Of a DNA stretch of 6,923 nt, positions 1 through 5,181 are shown one piece after another. A program made the position numbers and the translations under genes. Below the pieces are notes generated by a model. The model had not been told where the DNA came from, made no database searches, and saw nothing but the letters and a program-made list of their open reading frames with translations. Source of the stretch: DASTGO01 sp035719045 (GTDB taxonomy: Bacteria; Actinomycetota; Actinomycetes; Actinomycetales; Kineosporiaceae); contig DASTGO010000237.1 of assembly GCA_035719045.1 (NCBI GenBank), forward strand, positions 1 through 6,923. Direction: 5' to 3'. Numbering within the stretch: position 1 is the first letter of the stretch; the number at the start of each line of letters is the position of its first letter.

Positions 1-422
1 TGCCCCTGCGGCCCACGCCGGCCGGCCGCGGTCCCGGCCGGGACGGGGCACGGCCCGGGCAGGACCACGGCGACGGCGGGCCGCACGGCGGACGGGTCCG
101 GGCCCCGGGGACGGCCACCATGACCGGCGGTCCGGGGCGGCTGCGGACCTTGCAGCGTTTCTTCGCCCTGACCGCGATCAACCCGCTCACCGCGGTGTAC
201 TTCGTGGTGCTGACCTCCGGCCTCGGCGGCACCGTGCACGGGACGGCGGCAGCGGCCGCCTTCGCCGCCGGGGTGTTCGCGGCGTCGCTGTCCTGGCAGT
301 TGCTGCTGGTCGGGGTGGGTAGCCTGGCCGGTGCCCGGCTGCCGGAGTGGGCCAGGACGGCCACCAGCCTCACCGGCTACGTGGTGATCCTCGGCTACGC
401 GGTCAAGCTCGCCCTCGGCTGA
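1..422 (+). CDS. LysE-family amino acid/metabolite exporter, C-terminal part (5' end outside window)
   Basis: The product resembles LysE/RhtB-type inner-membrane exporters, which expel amino acids or related metabolites. Only the C-terminal half is present. After an arginine-containing stretch (GRLRTLQRF) comes the family's mid-protein Asn-Pro helix, ALTAINPLTAVYFVVL, then an Ala-rich helix (about nt 240-330) and a last helix, TGYVVILGYAVKLALG, ending at TGA 420-422. LysE proteins usually have about 200 residues and six helices; three are seen here. The frame stays open from ATG 120 back to nt 3 with no usual start codon apart from a CTG, so I treat the gene as running in from the left and not as starting at 120. 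The roughly 39 codons before 120 encode a Gly/Arg/Pro/His-rich stretch, matching the position of the variable cytoplasmic loop between helices 3 and 4 but longer and more basic than usual. The substrate cannot be predicted. Family call fairly sure; 5' limit unknown. Confidence 0.8.
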   Translation, partial: PLRPTPAGRGPGRDGARPGQDHGDGGPHGGRVRAPGTATMTGGPGRLRTLQRFFALTAINPLTAVYFVVLTSGLGGTVHGTAAAAAFAAGVFAASLSWQLLLVGVGSLAGARLPEWARTATSLTGYVVILGYAVKLALG

Positions 423-457
423 GCCGAGCCCGGAACAGTGACTCGGCCGGGAACCCA
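420..457 (+). repeat. Possible duplication of the LysE stop region, 19 bp apart
   Basis: The stop TGA at 420-422 is followed exactly 19 bp later by another TGA at 439-441. The two units, TGAGCCGAGCCCGGAACAG and TGACTCGGCCGGGAACCCAG, align over most of their length if one or two small gaps are allowed. Only two units are recognisable, and the match is loose. The shared 19-bp period with the array at the dedA end makes it worth recording, but chance in GC-rich DNA is possible. Confidence 0.35.
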
Positions 458-465
458 GCCGACGG

Positions 466-560
466 CCGACGCCCGGGCGGATCAGGCACAGCCAGGCGGA
501 TCAGGCACACCTGACCGGATCAGGCACAGCCGGGCAGGTCAGGCACAGCCGACCGGATCA
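466..560 (-). repeat. Five-unit, 19-bp tandem repeat beginning at the dedA stop codon
   Basis: On the minus strand, TGA occurs at 560, 541, 522, 503 and 484, each exactly 19 bp from the next; the first is the dedA stop codon. Units read TGATCCGGTCGGCTGTGCC, TGACCTGCCCGGCTGTGCC, TGATCCGGTCAGGTGTGCC, TGATCCGCCTGGCTGTGCC, then a diverged unit TGATCCGCCCGGGCGTCGG. There are no spacers between units. Since 19 is not a multiple of three, the TGAs fall in all three reading frames. The array fills most of the gap between the convergent exporter and dedA genes and would form the dedA 3' UTR. It has no T-run. Its role is unknown. Confidence 0.9.
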
Positions 561-1202
561 GGCGACCCGCTCGGTCTCGGCCTCCGCGGCCTCCTCGCGG
601 ACCTCGGTCCGGCGGCGACGGAAGTGCCAGGCCAGCAGTGCGGCCACCACGACGACGCCGGTCATGCCCGCCCCGGCGGCGCCGATCCGCTTCTCGACCT
701 CGTGGTAGGAGTTCCCGGCCAGGTAGCCGACCAGGCAGAAGGTGACCCCCCAGACCAGCCCGCCGATGGCGTTGAACAGCAGGAACCTCGAGTAGGGCAT
801 CCGGCTGAGCCCCGCCAGGCCCGGCATCACCGCGCGCAGGAAGGCGGTCCACCGGCCCAGGAACACCGCGTACGCGCCGCGCTGCCGCAGGTACCCGCGG
901 GCTCCGTCCAGCCGGTGCCGGTGCTTGTCCAGCTTCCGCCAGGCCAGCACCCGCTCCCCGTAGTGCTTGCCCACCTCGTAGCCGACGCTGTCGCCGATCA
1001 CGGCCGCCACCACGACGAGGATCATCAGCGCGGTCAGGCTGATGCTCTGCCGGGACGCCAGCACGCCCCCGATCACGACTGCGGTCTCCCCCGGCAGCAC
1101 GAAGCCGATGAAGATCGCCGCCTCACCGAAGACCAGCAGGAAGATCAGCAGGTAGGCGACCGGTGGCGGGACCGTCAGCAGACCGTCGAGCACCGCACTC
1201 AT
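558..1202 (-). CDS. DedA family (VTT/SNARE-associated domain) membrane protein
   Basis: A 214-residue integral membrane protein of the DedA family. Members are thought to be proton-motive-force-dependent membrane transporters or lipid flippases (undecaprenyl phosphate or phospholipid) needed for envelope integrity. Seen in order: a hydrophobic N-terminus (residues 14-34); the re-entrant motif FVLPGET (34-40, with E39); a second hydrophobic stretch (54-70) ending in the GDSVGYEVGKHYG block (70-82); GRWTAFLRAVMPGLAG (116-131); and two C-terminal helices (about 141-162 and 177-193), followed by an Arg/Glu-rich tail. R117 and R123 are six residues apart, like the two essential arginines R130 and R136 of E. 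coli YqjA. Start ATG 1200-1202 has a good Shine-Dalgarno, GGGAGG, 8 nt upstream. Length is normal. It is convergent with the exporter and divergent from the response regulator. The lipid or substrate handled cannot be told from sequence. Confidence 0.93.
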   Translation of the reverse strand: MSAVLDGLLTVPPPVAYLLIFLLVFGEAAIFIGFVLPGETAVVIGGVLASRQSISLTALMILVVVAAVIGDSVGYEVGKHYGERVLAWRKLDKHRHRLDGARGYLRQRGAYAVFLGRWTAFLRAVMPGLAGLSRMPYSRFLLFNAIGGLVWGVTFCLVGYLAGNSYHEVEKRIGAAGAGMTGVVVVAALLAWHFRRRRTEVREEAAEAETERVA

Positions 1203-1293
1203 GCCCTGATCCTCCCTGGCCTGCCCCGCCCGCGTCGAATCCCGGGCCGGGTGAATTCCGCCGCCCGGTCAGGCCGCGCGGCGGGCGCCGTGA

Positions 1294-1545
1294 TCCACCG
1301 GGACCAACGGGCCTGGTGGACCGGGGGTTCCCGAGGCCTGCGCGCCACCCTGCCGTCCAGGGTGACCCCGGGCACCGGGGACCGGCCTGCGGCCCCGCAG
1401 ACAGCCGCACCCCGGGTCGGGGTTCCGCACAGGCAGGCAGGGGGACTGCCCGGGGGCACGACACGACCCGGGGTGCACGCTGACCGCCGACCGGGGGCAG
1501 CCGACCGGCGGTTCCGACCGGCCCTGGGAGGAGGGCGGCCGGTTG
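1294..1545 (+). other. Hairpin cluster in the 513-bp divergent gene-free region; candidate structured RNA
   Basis: The 1203-1715 gap has no convincing coding frame. Its middle is a row of inverted repeats: 1294-1302/1312-1320 (9 bp, one G-U), 1346-1352/1358-1364 (CACCCTG/CAGGGTG), 1366-1371/1375-1380, 1387-1391/1396-1400 (CTGCG/CGCAG), 1407-1419/1464-1476 (GCACCCCGGGTCG and its exact complement, 13 bp) enclosing 1436-1440/1446-1450, 1483-1494/1501-1512 (7 + 3 bp around a symmetric AC/AC internal loop), and 1515-1523/1537-1545 (9 bp, one G-U). Both imperfect stems keep G-U pairs only if the plus strand is the RNA, a weak pointer to strand. No gene runs into this region, so these are not terminators of the flanking genes. 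It could be a small RNA, a long dedA leader if read from the minus strand, or structured DNA. No known RNA family was recognised. Confidence 0.45.
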
Positions 1546-1613
1546 CGGGTCATCCGGAGGGGCGGCGCCACCGCCACGTCACCAGACGACCACCTCGACG
1601 GTAGCTCCGGGCA

Positions 1614-1641
1614 GGTCTACCGCAGGTCGAGATCGAGTCAA
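1614..1641 (-). promoter_or_regulatory. Possible promoter reading toward dedA
   Basis: On the minus strand TTGACT (1641-1636) is followed after 16 nt by TAGACC (1619-1614), an imperfect sigma-70-like pair. It would start RNA near 1607 and give dedA a leader of about 400 nt containing the whole hairpin cluster. The -10 match is poor and the leader unusually long, so this is only a candidate. Confidence 0.25.
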
Positions 1642-1662
1642 CGGCCGGTAACGCCCCGGCCG
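1642..1662. promoter_or_regulatory. Palindrome upstream of the response regulator promoter; possible operator
   Basis: CGGCCGG (1642-1648) and CCGGCCG (1656-1662) form a perfect 7-bp inverted repeat around TAACGCC. Its centre lies about 64 bp before the proposed response-regulator transcription start and next to the candidate minus-strand -35. The placement suits a regulator site serving both divergent genes, but OmpR-type regulators usually bind direct repeats, and the arms are simple GC sequence. Confidence 0.25.
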
Positions 1663-1702
1663 CCACCGGCGGGGTCGCGGGCTCCCCCCAGGCCCGGCAC
1701 CG

Positions 1703-1708
1703 TAACCT
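1703..1708 (+). promoter_or_regulatory. -10 element TAACCT for a leaderless response-regulator mRNA
   Basis: TAACCT fits the actinobacterial TANNNT -10 pattern. Seven nucleotides separate it from the A of ATG 1716, so transcription would begin on that start codon. No Shine-Dalgarno precedes either in-frame ATG (1710 or 1716). The -10 is too close to ATG 1710 for that codon to be on the mRNA, so it selects 1716. No clear -35 is visible. Confidence 0.55.
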
Positions 1709-1715
1709 CATGCCC

Positions 1716-2453
1716 ATGGCCAACGATCAGGCCGCGCTGCCCATCCTCGTCGTCGAGGACGACGAGTCCATCGGCCGCCCGCTCAGTGCCGCCCTGCGAG
1801 GCCAGGGCTACGACGTGCTCTGGGCGCTGTCCGCCGCCGAGGCCCTGGAGCTGGCCGGGGCCGAGCCTCCCGTCCTGGTGCTGCTCGACCTGGGCCTGCC
1901 CGACCTCGACGGCGTCGAACTGTGCCGCCAGCTTCGCGTTCTCGTCCCGGCGGCGATCATCGTGGTGCTGTCCGCGCGGGCCGATGACGTCGACGTGGTG
2001 CTCGGCCTGGAGGCCGGGGCCGACGACTACCTGACCAAGCCGTTCCGCCTGCCGGTGCTGCTGGCCCGGATCCGGGCCCACCTGCGCCGGCAGACCCCCG
2101 CCCCGGCCAGCCAGGGCACCAGCGACGTGGTCAACCTGGGCCAGCTCCGGCTCGACCTCGGCGCCCGCCGCTGCGAGGTCGGCGGCCAGGAGGTCCCGCT
2201 GCGGCCGAAGGAGTTCGACCTGCTGGCGGCGCTGGTCGCCGAGGCCGGGCATGCGGTCACCCGGGAACACCTCATGTCGGACGTCTGGGACGAGCACTGG
2301 TCGGGGTCGACCAAGACCCTGGACATGCACGTGTCGTCACTGCGCCGCAAGCTCGCCGAACACGGGGAGGACCCGAACCGGATCGTCACCCTGCGCGGCT
2401 ACGGGTACCGCTACGACCCGGCCGTCCGGGTGGTCCCCGGCCGCACCAGCTGA
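1716..2453 (+). CDS. OmpR/PhoB-family DNA-binding response regulator
   Basis: A 245-residue two-component response regulator: a receiver domain phosphorylated by a histidine kinase, and a winged-helix domain that binds promoters. The receiver (about 8-122) has the acidic cluster E14-D15-D16, the phospho-acceptor D58 in LLDLGLPDLDG, S86 in VLSAR, and K108 in LTKPF. The winged helix (about 140-234) has the typical LRPKEFDLLAAL, VTREHLMSDVW, SLRRKL and IVTLRGYGYRY segments. Length and all key residues are normal, so it should be active. I start it at ATG 1716 because of the -10 at 1703-1708; ATG 1710 would add only Met-Pro. The likely partner is the histidine kinase gene, which converges on it and overlaps its last 43 bp. 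Targets are unknown; dedA across the divergent region is a candidate. It is not close enough to any named regulator for a gene symbol. Confidence 0.95.
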   Translation: MANDQAALPILVVEDDESIGRPLSAALRGQGYDVLWALSAAEALELAGAEPPVLVLLDLGLPDLDGVELCRQLRVLVPAAIIVVLSARADDVDVVLGLEAGADDYLTKPFRLPVLLARIRAHLRRQTPAPASQGTSDVVNLGQLRLDLGARRCEVGGQEVPLRPKEFDLLAALVAEAGHAVTREHLMSDVWDEHWSGSTKTLDMHVSSLRRKLAEHGEDPNRIVTLRGYGYRYDPAVRVVPGRTS

Positions 2454-3925
2454 TCCCCGCCCGGGCCCGCCGCACCGTCACCGGCCGTCCTCGGCGCCTC
2501 GGGGACCTCGGGCAGCCCGCCGCCGACGGCGGGTACCTCCCCGGTCTGCTCCGGGTAGGCGGGCAGGAGCAGGGCGAACGTCGCCGGGCTGACCCGGGTC
2601 AGCTCCAGCCGCCCGCCGTCGGCCTCCACCAGGGAACGGGCCAGGGCGAGCCCGATGCCGGTGCCCCGCGCCTCCGCCGAGCGCCGGGCGAAGATCCGGA
2701 CCGGGTCGCCGACCACCCCGGGTCCCTCGTCGGCGACCTGCACCACCACCGTGGCGTCCGTGGCCCGGACCAGAACGGTCACCCGGCCCGCGCCGTGGGT
2801 CAGTGCGTTGCCGAGCAGGACGTCCAGCACGGTCCGCAACGCCGGCTGGGACACCCCGGCGGCCGGCAGGTCCGGTTCCAGGTCCAGTACCAGTTCCCGC
2901 CCCACGTCGGCCAGCGCCCGGGCCCAGTGCCCGGACAGCTCGGCGGCCAGCTCCCCCACGTCCGTACGCTGCCGGGCACCCCCGGTGTCGCGGGCCAGGG
3001 CCAGCAGGTCCAGCACGGTCTGCTCCAGCCGGTCCAGGCCGACCAGGGCGTCCTCCACCGCGGTGTGCAGGTCGGCGCCAGGGGTGAGCAGGGCGGACTC
3101 CAGGCCGAGGCGGACCGCGGTGAGCGGGGTGCGCAGCTGGTGGCTGGCGTCGGCGGAGAAGGACCGCTCACGCTCCAGCATCCCGCCCAGCCGCCGGGCG
3201 GTGCGTTCCAGGTTGTCGCTGACCGCGTCCACCTCGACGATCCCGGCATGCACCGCGCGGACCGAGAAGTCGCCGTGCCCGAGGGCGTCGGCCGCGGCGG
3301 CCAGCGACTGCAGCGGCCGGGCCACCCGCCGGGCCCGGGCCCGGCCGACCCCGGCCACCACCACGAGGACGATGAACCCGAGCCCGGCCATCACCGCCCA
3401 GGTGGCGTACGTCCGGGCCCGCACCTCGCCGTACGGGGAGGAGACCCGCACCACGTACCCGCCGGCTTCGTCCCCCTGGGTGACCGGCACCGCGACGATG
3501 ATCTGGTCGCGCACGACCACCTCGTCCTCCAGCCCGGTGACCAGGACGTTGCGGACCATCGACTCCGGACGCTGCGGCCCACTCCCCCCGAGGCGGACGC
3601 CTGCGGCGTCGTAGACGGCGATCGAGGCGTGCTCGGTGCGCGGCGCCGGCAGGTCGACCGTGATCGGCCCGCTGTTCTCACTGCCGATCAGCGCCGTGGT
3701 GATCGAGGCGTGGGTCCGCTCCGCGTCGCCGGCCAGGTTCGCGAACGCCTGCGCCCGGTACAGCCCCTTGACCGCGACCGCCAGCGGGGCGCCGAACAGC
3801 ACCATGGCCAGCGCAGCCCCGAACACGATGGACCGCTGCAACAGCGCCGACAGCCCGCGGGGACGGCGACGGACGGCGGGACGGGACGGCCCCGGGGCGG
3901 GTCCGGTCCCGGGCTGCTCTGCCAT
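2411..3925 (-). CDS. Membrane sensor histidine kinase with HAMP domain
   Basis: A 504-residue transmembrane sensor kinase. Seen in order: a Pro/Arg-rich cytoplasmic N-terminus (1-30), a first membrane helix (about 32-54), an extracytoplasmic sensor region of about 120 residues with no recognisable ligand motif, a second helix (about 174-194), HAMP (about 195-250), the dimerisation/phospho-acceptor box FSADASHQLRTPLTA with H262, the ATP-binding N box LLGNALTHG (N373), G1 box ADEGPG (398-403), F box IFARRS, and G2 box GTGIGLALAR (421-430). All catalytic boxes are intact. The catalytic domain ends near ALLLP (451-455); the remaining 49 residues are a Gly/Pro/Ala-rich tail that carries the gene across the response-regulator stop codon. 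Start ATG 3923-3925 is chosen because a -10 lies 6 nt before it; an in-frame ATG at 3989-3991 would add 22 residues. The stop is TAG 2411-2413. It probably phosphorylates the convergent regulator; its signal is unknown. Confidence 0.93.
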   Translation of the reverse strand: MAEQPGTGPAPGPSRPAVRRRPRGLSALLQRSIVFGAALAMVLFGAPLAVAVKGLYRAQAFANLAGDAERTHASITTALIGSENSGPITVDLPAPRTEHASIAVYDAAGVRLGGSGPQRPESMVRNVLVTGLEDEVVVRDQIIVAVPVTQGDEAGGYVVRVSSPYGEVRARTYATWAVMAGLGFIVLVVVAGVGRARARRVARPLQSLAAAADALGHGDFSVRAVHAGIVEVDAVSDNLERTARRLGGMLERERSFSADASHQLRTPLTAVRLGLESALLTPGADLHTAVEDALVGLDRLEQTVLDLLALARDTGGARQRTDVGELAAELSGHWARALADVGRELVLDLEPDLPAAGVSQPALRTVLDVLLGNALTHGAGRVTVLVRATDATVVVQVADEGPGVVGDPVRIFARRSAEARGTGIGLALARSLVEADGGRLELTRVSPATFALLLPAYPEQTGEVPAVGGGLPEVPEAPRTAGDGAAGPGGDQLVRPGTTRTAGS

Positions 3926-3931
3926 CAGGCC

Positions 3932-3937
3932 AGGGTA
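3932..3937 (-). promoter_or_regulatory. -10 element TACCCT for a leaderless histidine-kinase mRNA
   Basis: Minus-strand TACCCT fits TANNNT and ends 6 nt before ATG 3925, so the message would begin on the start codon. There is no Shine-Dalgarno there. The arrangement matches that of the partner regulator. It lies inside the longer alternative reading frame from 3991, arguing for the shorter protein. No good -35 is seen. Confidence 0.5.
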
Positions 3938-3971
3938 GGCGGCCCCTGCCCGTCGGGTGCGCGGACAGGCC

Positions 3972-3990
3972 TGGCAGGCTGTCACTGCCA
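3972..3990. promoter_or_regulatory. Small inverted repeat between kinase and sugar-kinase genes
   Basis: TGGCAG (3972-3977) and CTGCCA (3985-3990) form a perfect 6-bp inverted repeat around GCTGTCA. An overlapping GACAG/CTGTC pair lies at 3964-3983. It sits in the 134-bp divergent gap, about 35-50 bp upstream of the kinase -10, where an operator could lie. The arms are short and the call is tentative. Confidence 0.25.
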
Positions 3991-4046
3991 TCGGGGCGGC
4001 ACCAGGGAGGGGCGCGGTCCGGGCGGCAGCCGCACCGCGACGAGGA

Positions 4047-4053
4047 GGGGAGG
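4047..4053 (+). promoter_or_regulatory. Shine-Dalgarno that fixes the GTG start of the sugar kinase
   Basis: A purine tract (4042-4053) ends in GGGGAGG, 6 nt before GTG 4060-4062. This is the strongest ribosome binding site in the window and supports the GTG start. It contrasts with the leaderless start of the divergent kinase gene. Confidence 0.8.
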
Positions 4054-4059
4054 CGGGCC

Positions 4060-5181
4060 GTGACCGGCACCCGGCGTGGGGGGCGCCCCGGATCGCGGGG
4101 ATCGGCCGCGCAACTGGTCTGCGTGGCGCTCAGCCCGAGCATCGACGTGACCTACATCGTGCCGAGGCTGCGGCCGGGCACGATCCACCGCCCCCGGGAG
4201 GTGTACCGGGTGCCCGGCGGGAAGGGGTTCAACGTCGCCCGGGCGGCGCAGACCCTGGGCGCCGACGTGGTCGCGACCGGGGTGCTCGGCGGGGACTCCG
4301 GTGCCTGGATGGTGGCCATGCTCGGCCGCGCCGGGATCCGGATCGCCCCGGTGGCCGGGGTCCAGCCGACCCGCACCTGCCTCTCCATCGCCGACCAGGC
4401 CGCCGGGACGCTCACCGAGATGTACGAGCCCGCGCCCCTGATCACCCCGCGCTCCTGGTCGACCCTGCTGGCCACCGTGGTCCGGCTGTGCGACGAGCAC
4501 CCGTCCTGGGTGTCGCTGTCCGGCTCGCTGCCTCCCGGCCCGGTGCCCGAGGCGCTGGCCGATCTGGTCGCCGCCGCCCGCAGCGCCGGGGCGAGGGTCG
4601 CCGTGGACACCCACTCCACCACGCTCGCGGCGGCGGTCGGGGCCGGGGCGGACCTGGTCAAGGTCAACGTCCAGGAGGCGGCGGCCCTGCTCGGGTCGGG
4701 GCATGGCACCGGCTACGACGACGAGGACGACCCCGCCGAGGGACATCCCGAGGACATCCCGGCCGACCGGGCCCGCCACCGCCCCGCGGACCTGCCCGCC
4801 CACGATCCGGTGGCCCTGGCCCACGGCCTGCTCGGCGTCTCCCCCGGCACCGGCCTGGCCGTGGTCACCGCGGGTGCGGAAGGCGCGGTCGCGGTGTCCC
4901 GGGACGGCTGGGCGCTGCGGGCCCGGCTGGACGCGCTCGGGGACTACCCGGTGGGCAGCGGGGACAGCTTCCTCGGGGGGCTGCTCGCCGCGCTGGCCGC
5001 CCACCCCGACGACCAGCAGGGCGCCCTGCGGCTGGCAATGGGGGCGGGCGCGGCGAACGCGCTCACCCCGGGGGCCGGGGTGCTGGACGCCGCGACCGCC
5101 CGTGAACTGGCCGCCCGGGTGGTGCTGGAGGCGGTTCAGGTGGACGGCGGCGACGTCCGGTCGACGTCCGGCTCCAGGTAG
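4060..5181 (+). CDS. PfkB-family sugar kinase, 1-phosphofructokinase/hexose kinase type
   Basis: A 373-residue cytoplasmic ribokinase-fold kinase, most like the 1-phosphofructokinase (FruK/LacC/Pfk-2) branch, which transfers ATP phosphate to sugar phosphates such as fructose-1-phosphate. Seen: substrate-side LSPSIDVTY (24-32, D29), the first PfkB signature PGGKGFNVARAAQTLGADV (52-70), SLSGSLPPG (152-160), KVNVQEA (201-207; family form K-x-N-x-x-E), VVTAGAEGAVAV (268-279), and the second signature PVGSGDSFLGG (297-307) with the anion hole G299-S300-G301 and catalytic base D302. The usual NPxxD asparagine is serine here; E. coli Pfk-2 also lacks it, so this is tolerable. The protein is some 60 residues longer than typical FruK: an N-terminal Arg/Gly stretch, an acidic/His-containing insert at about 213-248, and a C-terminal extension. 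The exact substrate is uncertain because no fru or lac genes flank it. Its last 46 bp overlap the convergent cation facilitator gene. Confidence 0.9.
   Translation: MTGTRRGGRPGSRGSAAQLVCVALSPSIDVTYIVPRLRPGTIHRPREVYRVPGGKGFNVARAAQTLGADVVATGVLGGDSGAWMVAMLGRAGIRIAPVAGVQPTRTCLSIADQAAGTLTEMYEPAPLITPRSWSTLLATVVRLCDEHPSWVSLSGSLPPGPVPEALADLVAAARSAGARVAVDTHSTTLAAAVGAGADLVKVNVQEAAALLGSGHGTGYDDEDDPAEGHPEDIPADRARHRPADLPAHDPVALAHGLLGVSPGTGLAVVTAGAEGAVAVSRDGWALRARLDALGDYPVGSGDSFLGGLLAALAAHPDDQQGALRLAMGAGAANALTPGAGVLDAATARELAARVVLEAVQVDGGDVRSTSGSR

Noticed and set aside
162..173. Loss of metal-binding residues in TM5 of the cation facilitator (residues 162-173 of the protein)
   Set aside because: The missing HxxxD pair is replaced by the E-D-x-A-A form expected in the SLC30A9-like branch, so it is not evidence of a broken transporter.
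466..560. CRISPR array
   Set aside because: The 19-bp units are contiguous with no spacers, and no cas gene is present.
438..1604. A 388-codon plus-strand open frame
   Set aside because: It lies antisense to dedA, and its Gln/His/Pro/Arg-rich product has no domain. Long empty frames like this are normal in such GC-rich DNA.
1203..1709. A small hidden gene in the divergent region
   Set aside because: Several short frames exist on both strands, but none has a Shine-Dalgarno, domain or actinobacterial codon pattern distinct from the background.
1710..1715. Response-regulator start at ATG 1710
   Set aside because: It is only 1 nt from the end of the -10 hexamer, so it would not be on the transcript if that promoter is right. 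ATG 1716 fits.
3926..3991. A longer histidine-kinase start at ATG 3991, adding 22 residues with a C-x-x-C pair
   Set aside because: A TANNNT -10 lies inside this stretch, 6 nt before ATG 3925, and no Shine-Dalgarno precedes 3991. The added residues resemble no domain. It is not fully excluded.
2795..4063. A 422-codon plus-strand open frame opposite the histidine kinase
   Set aside because: The kinase's catalytic boxes are all intact on the other strand, and this product is low-complexity with no domain.
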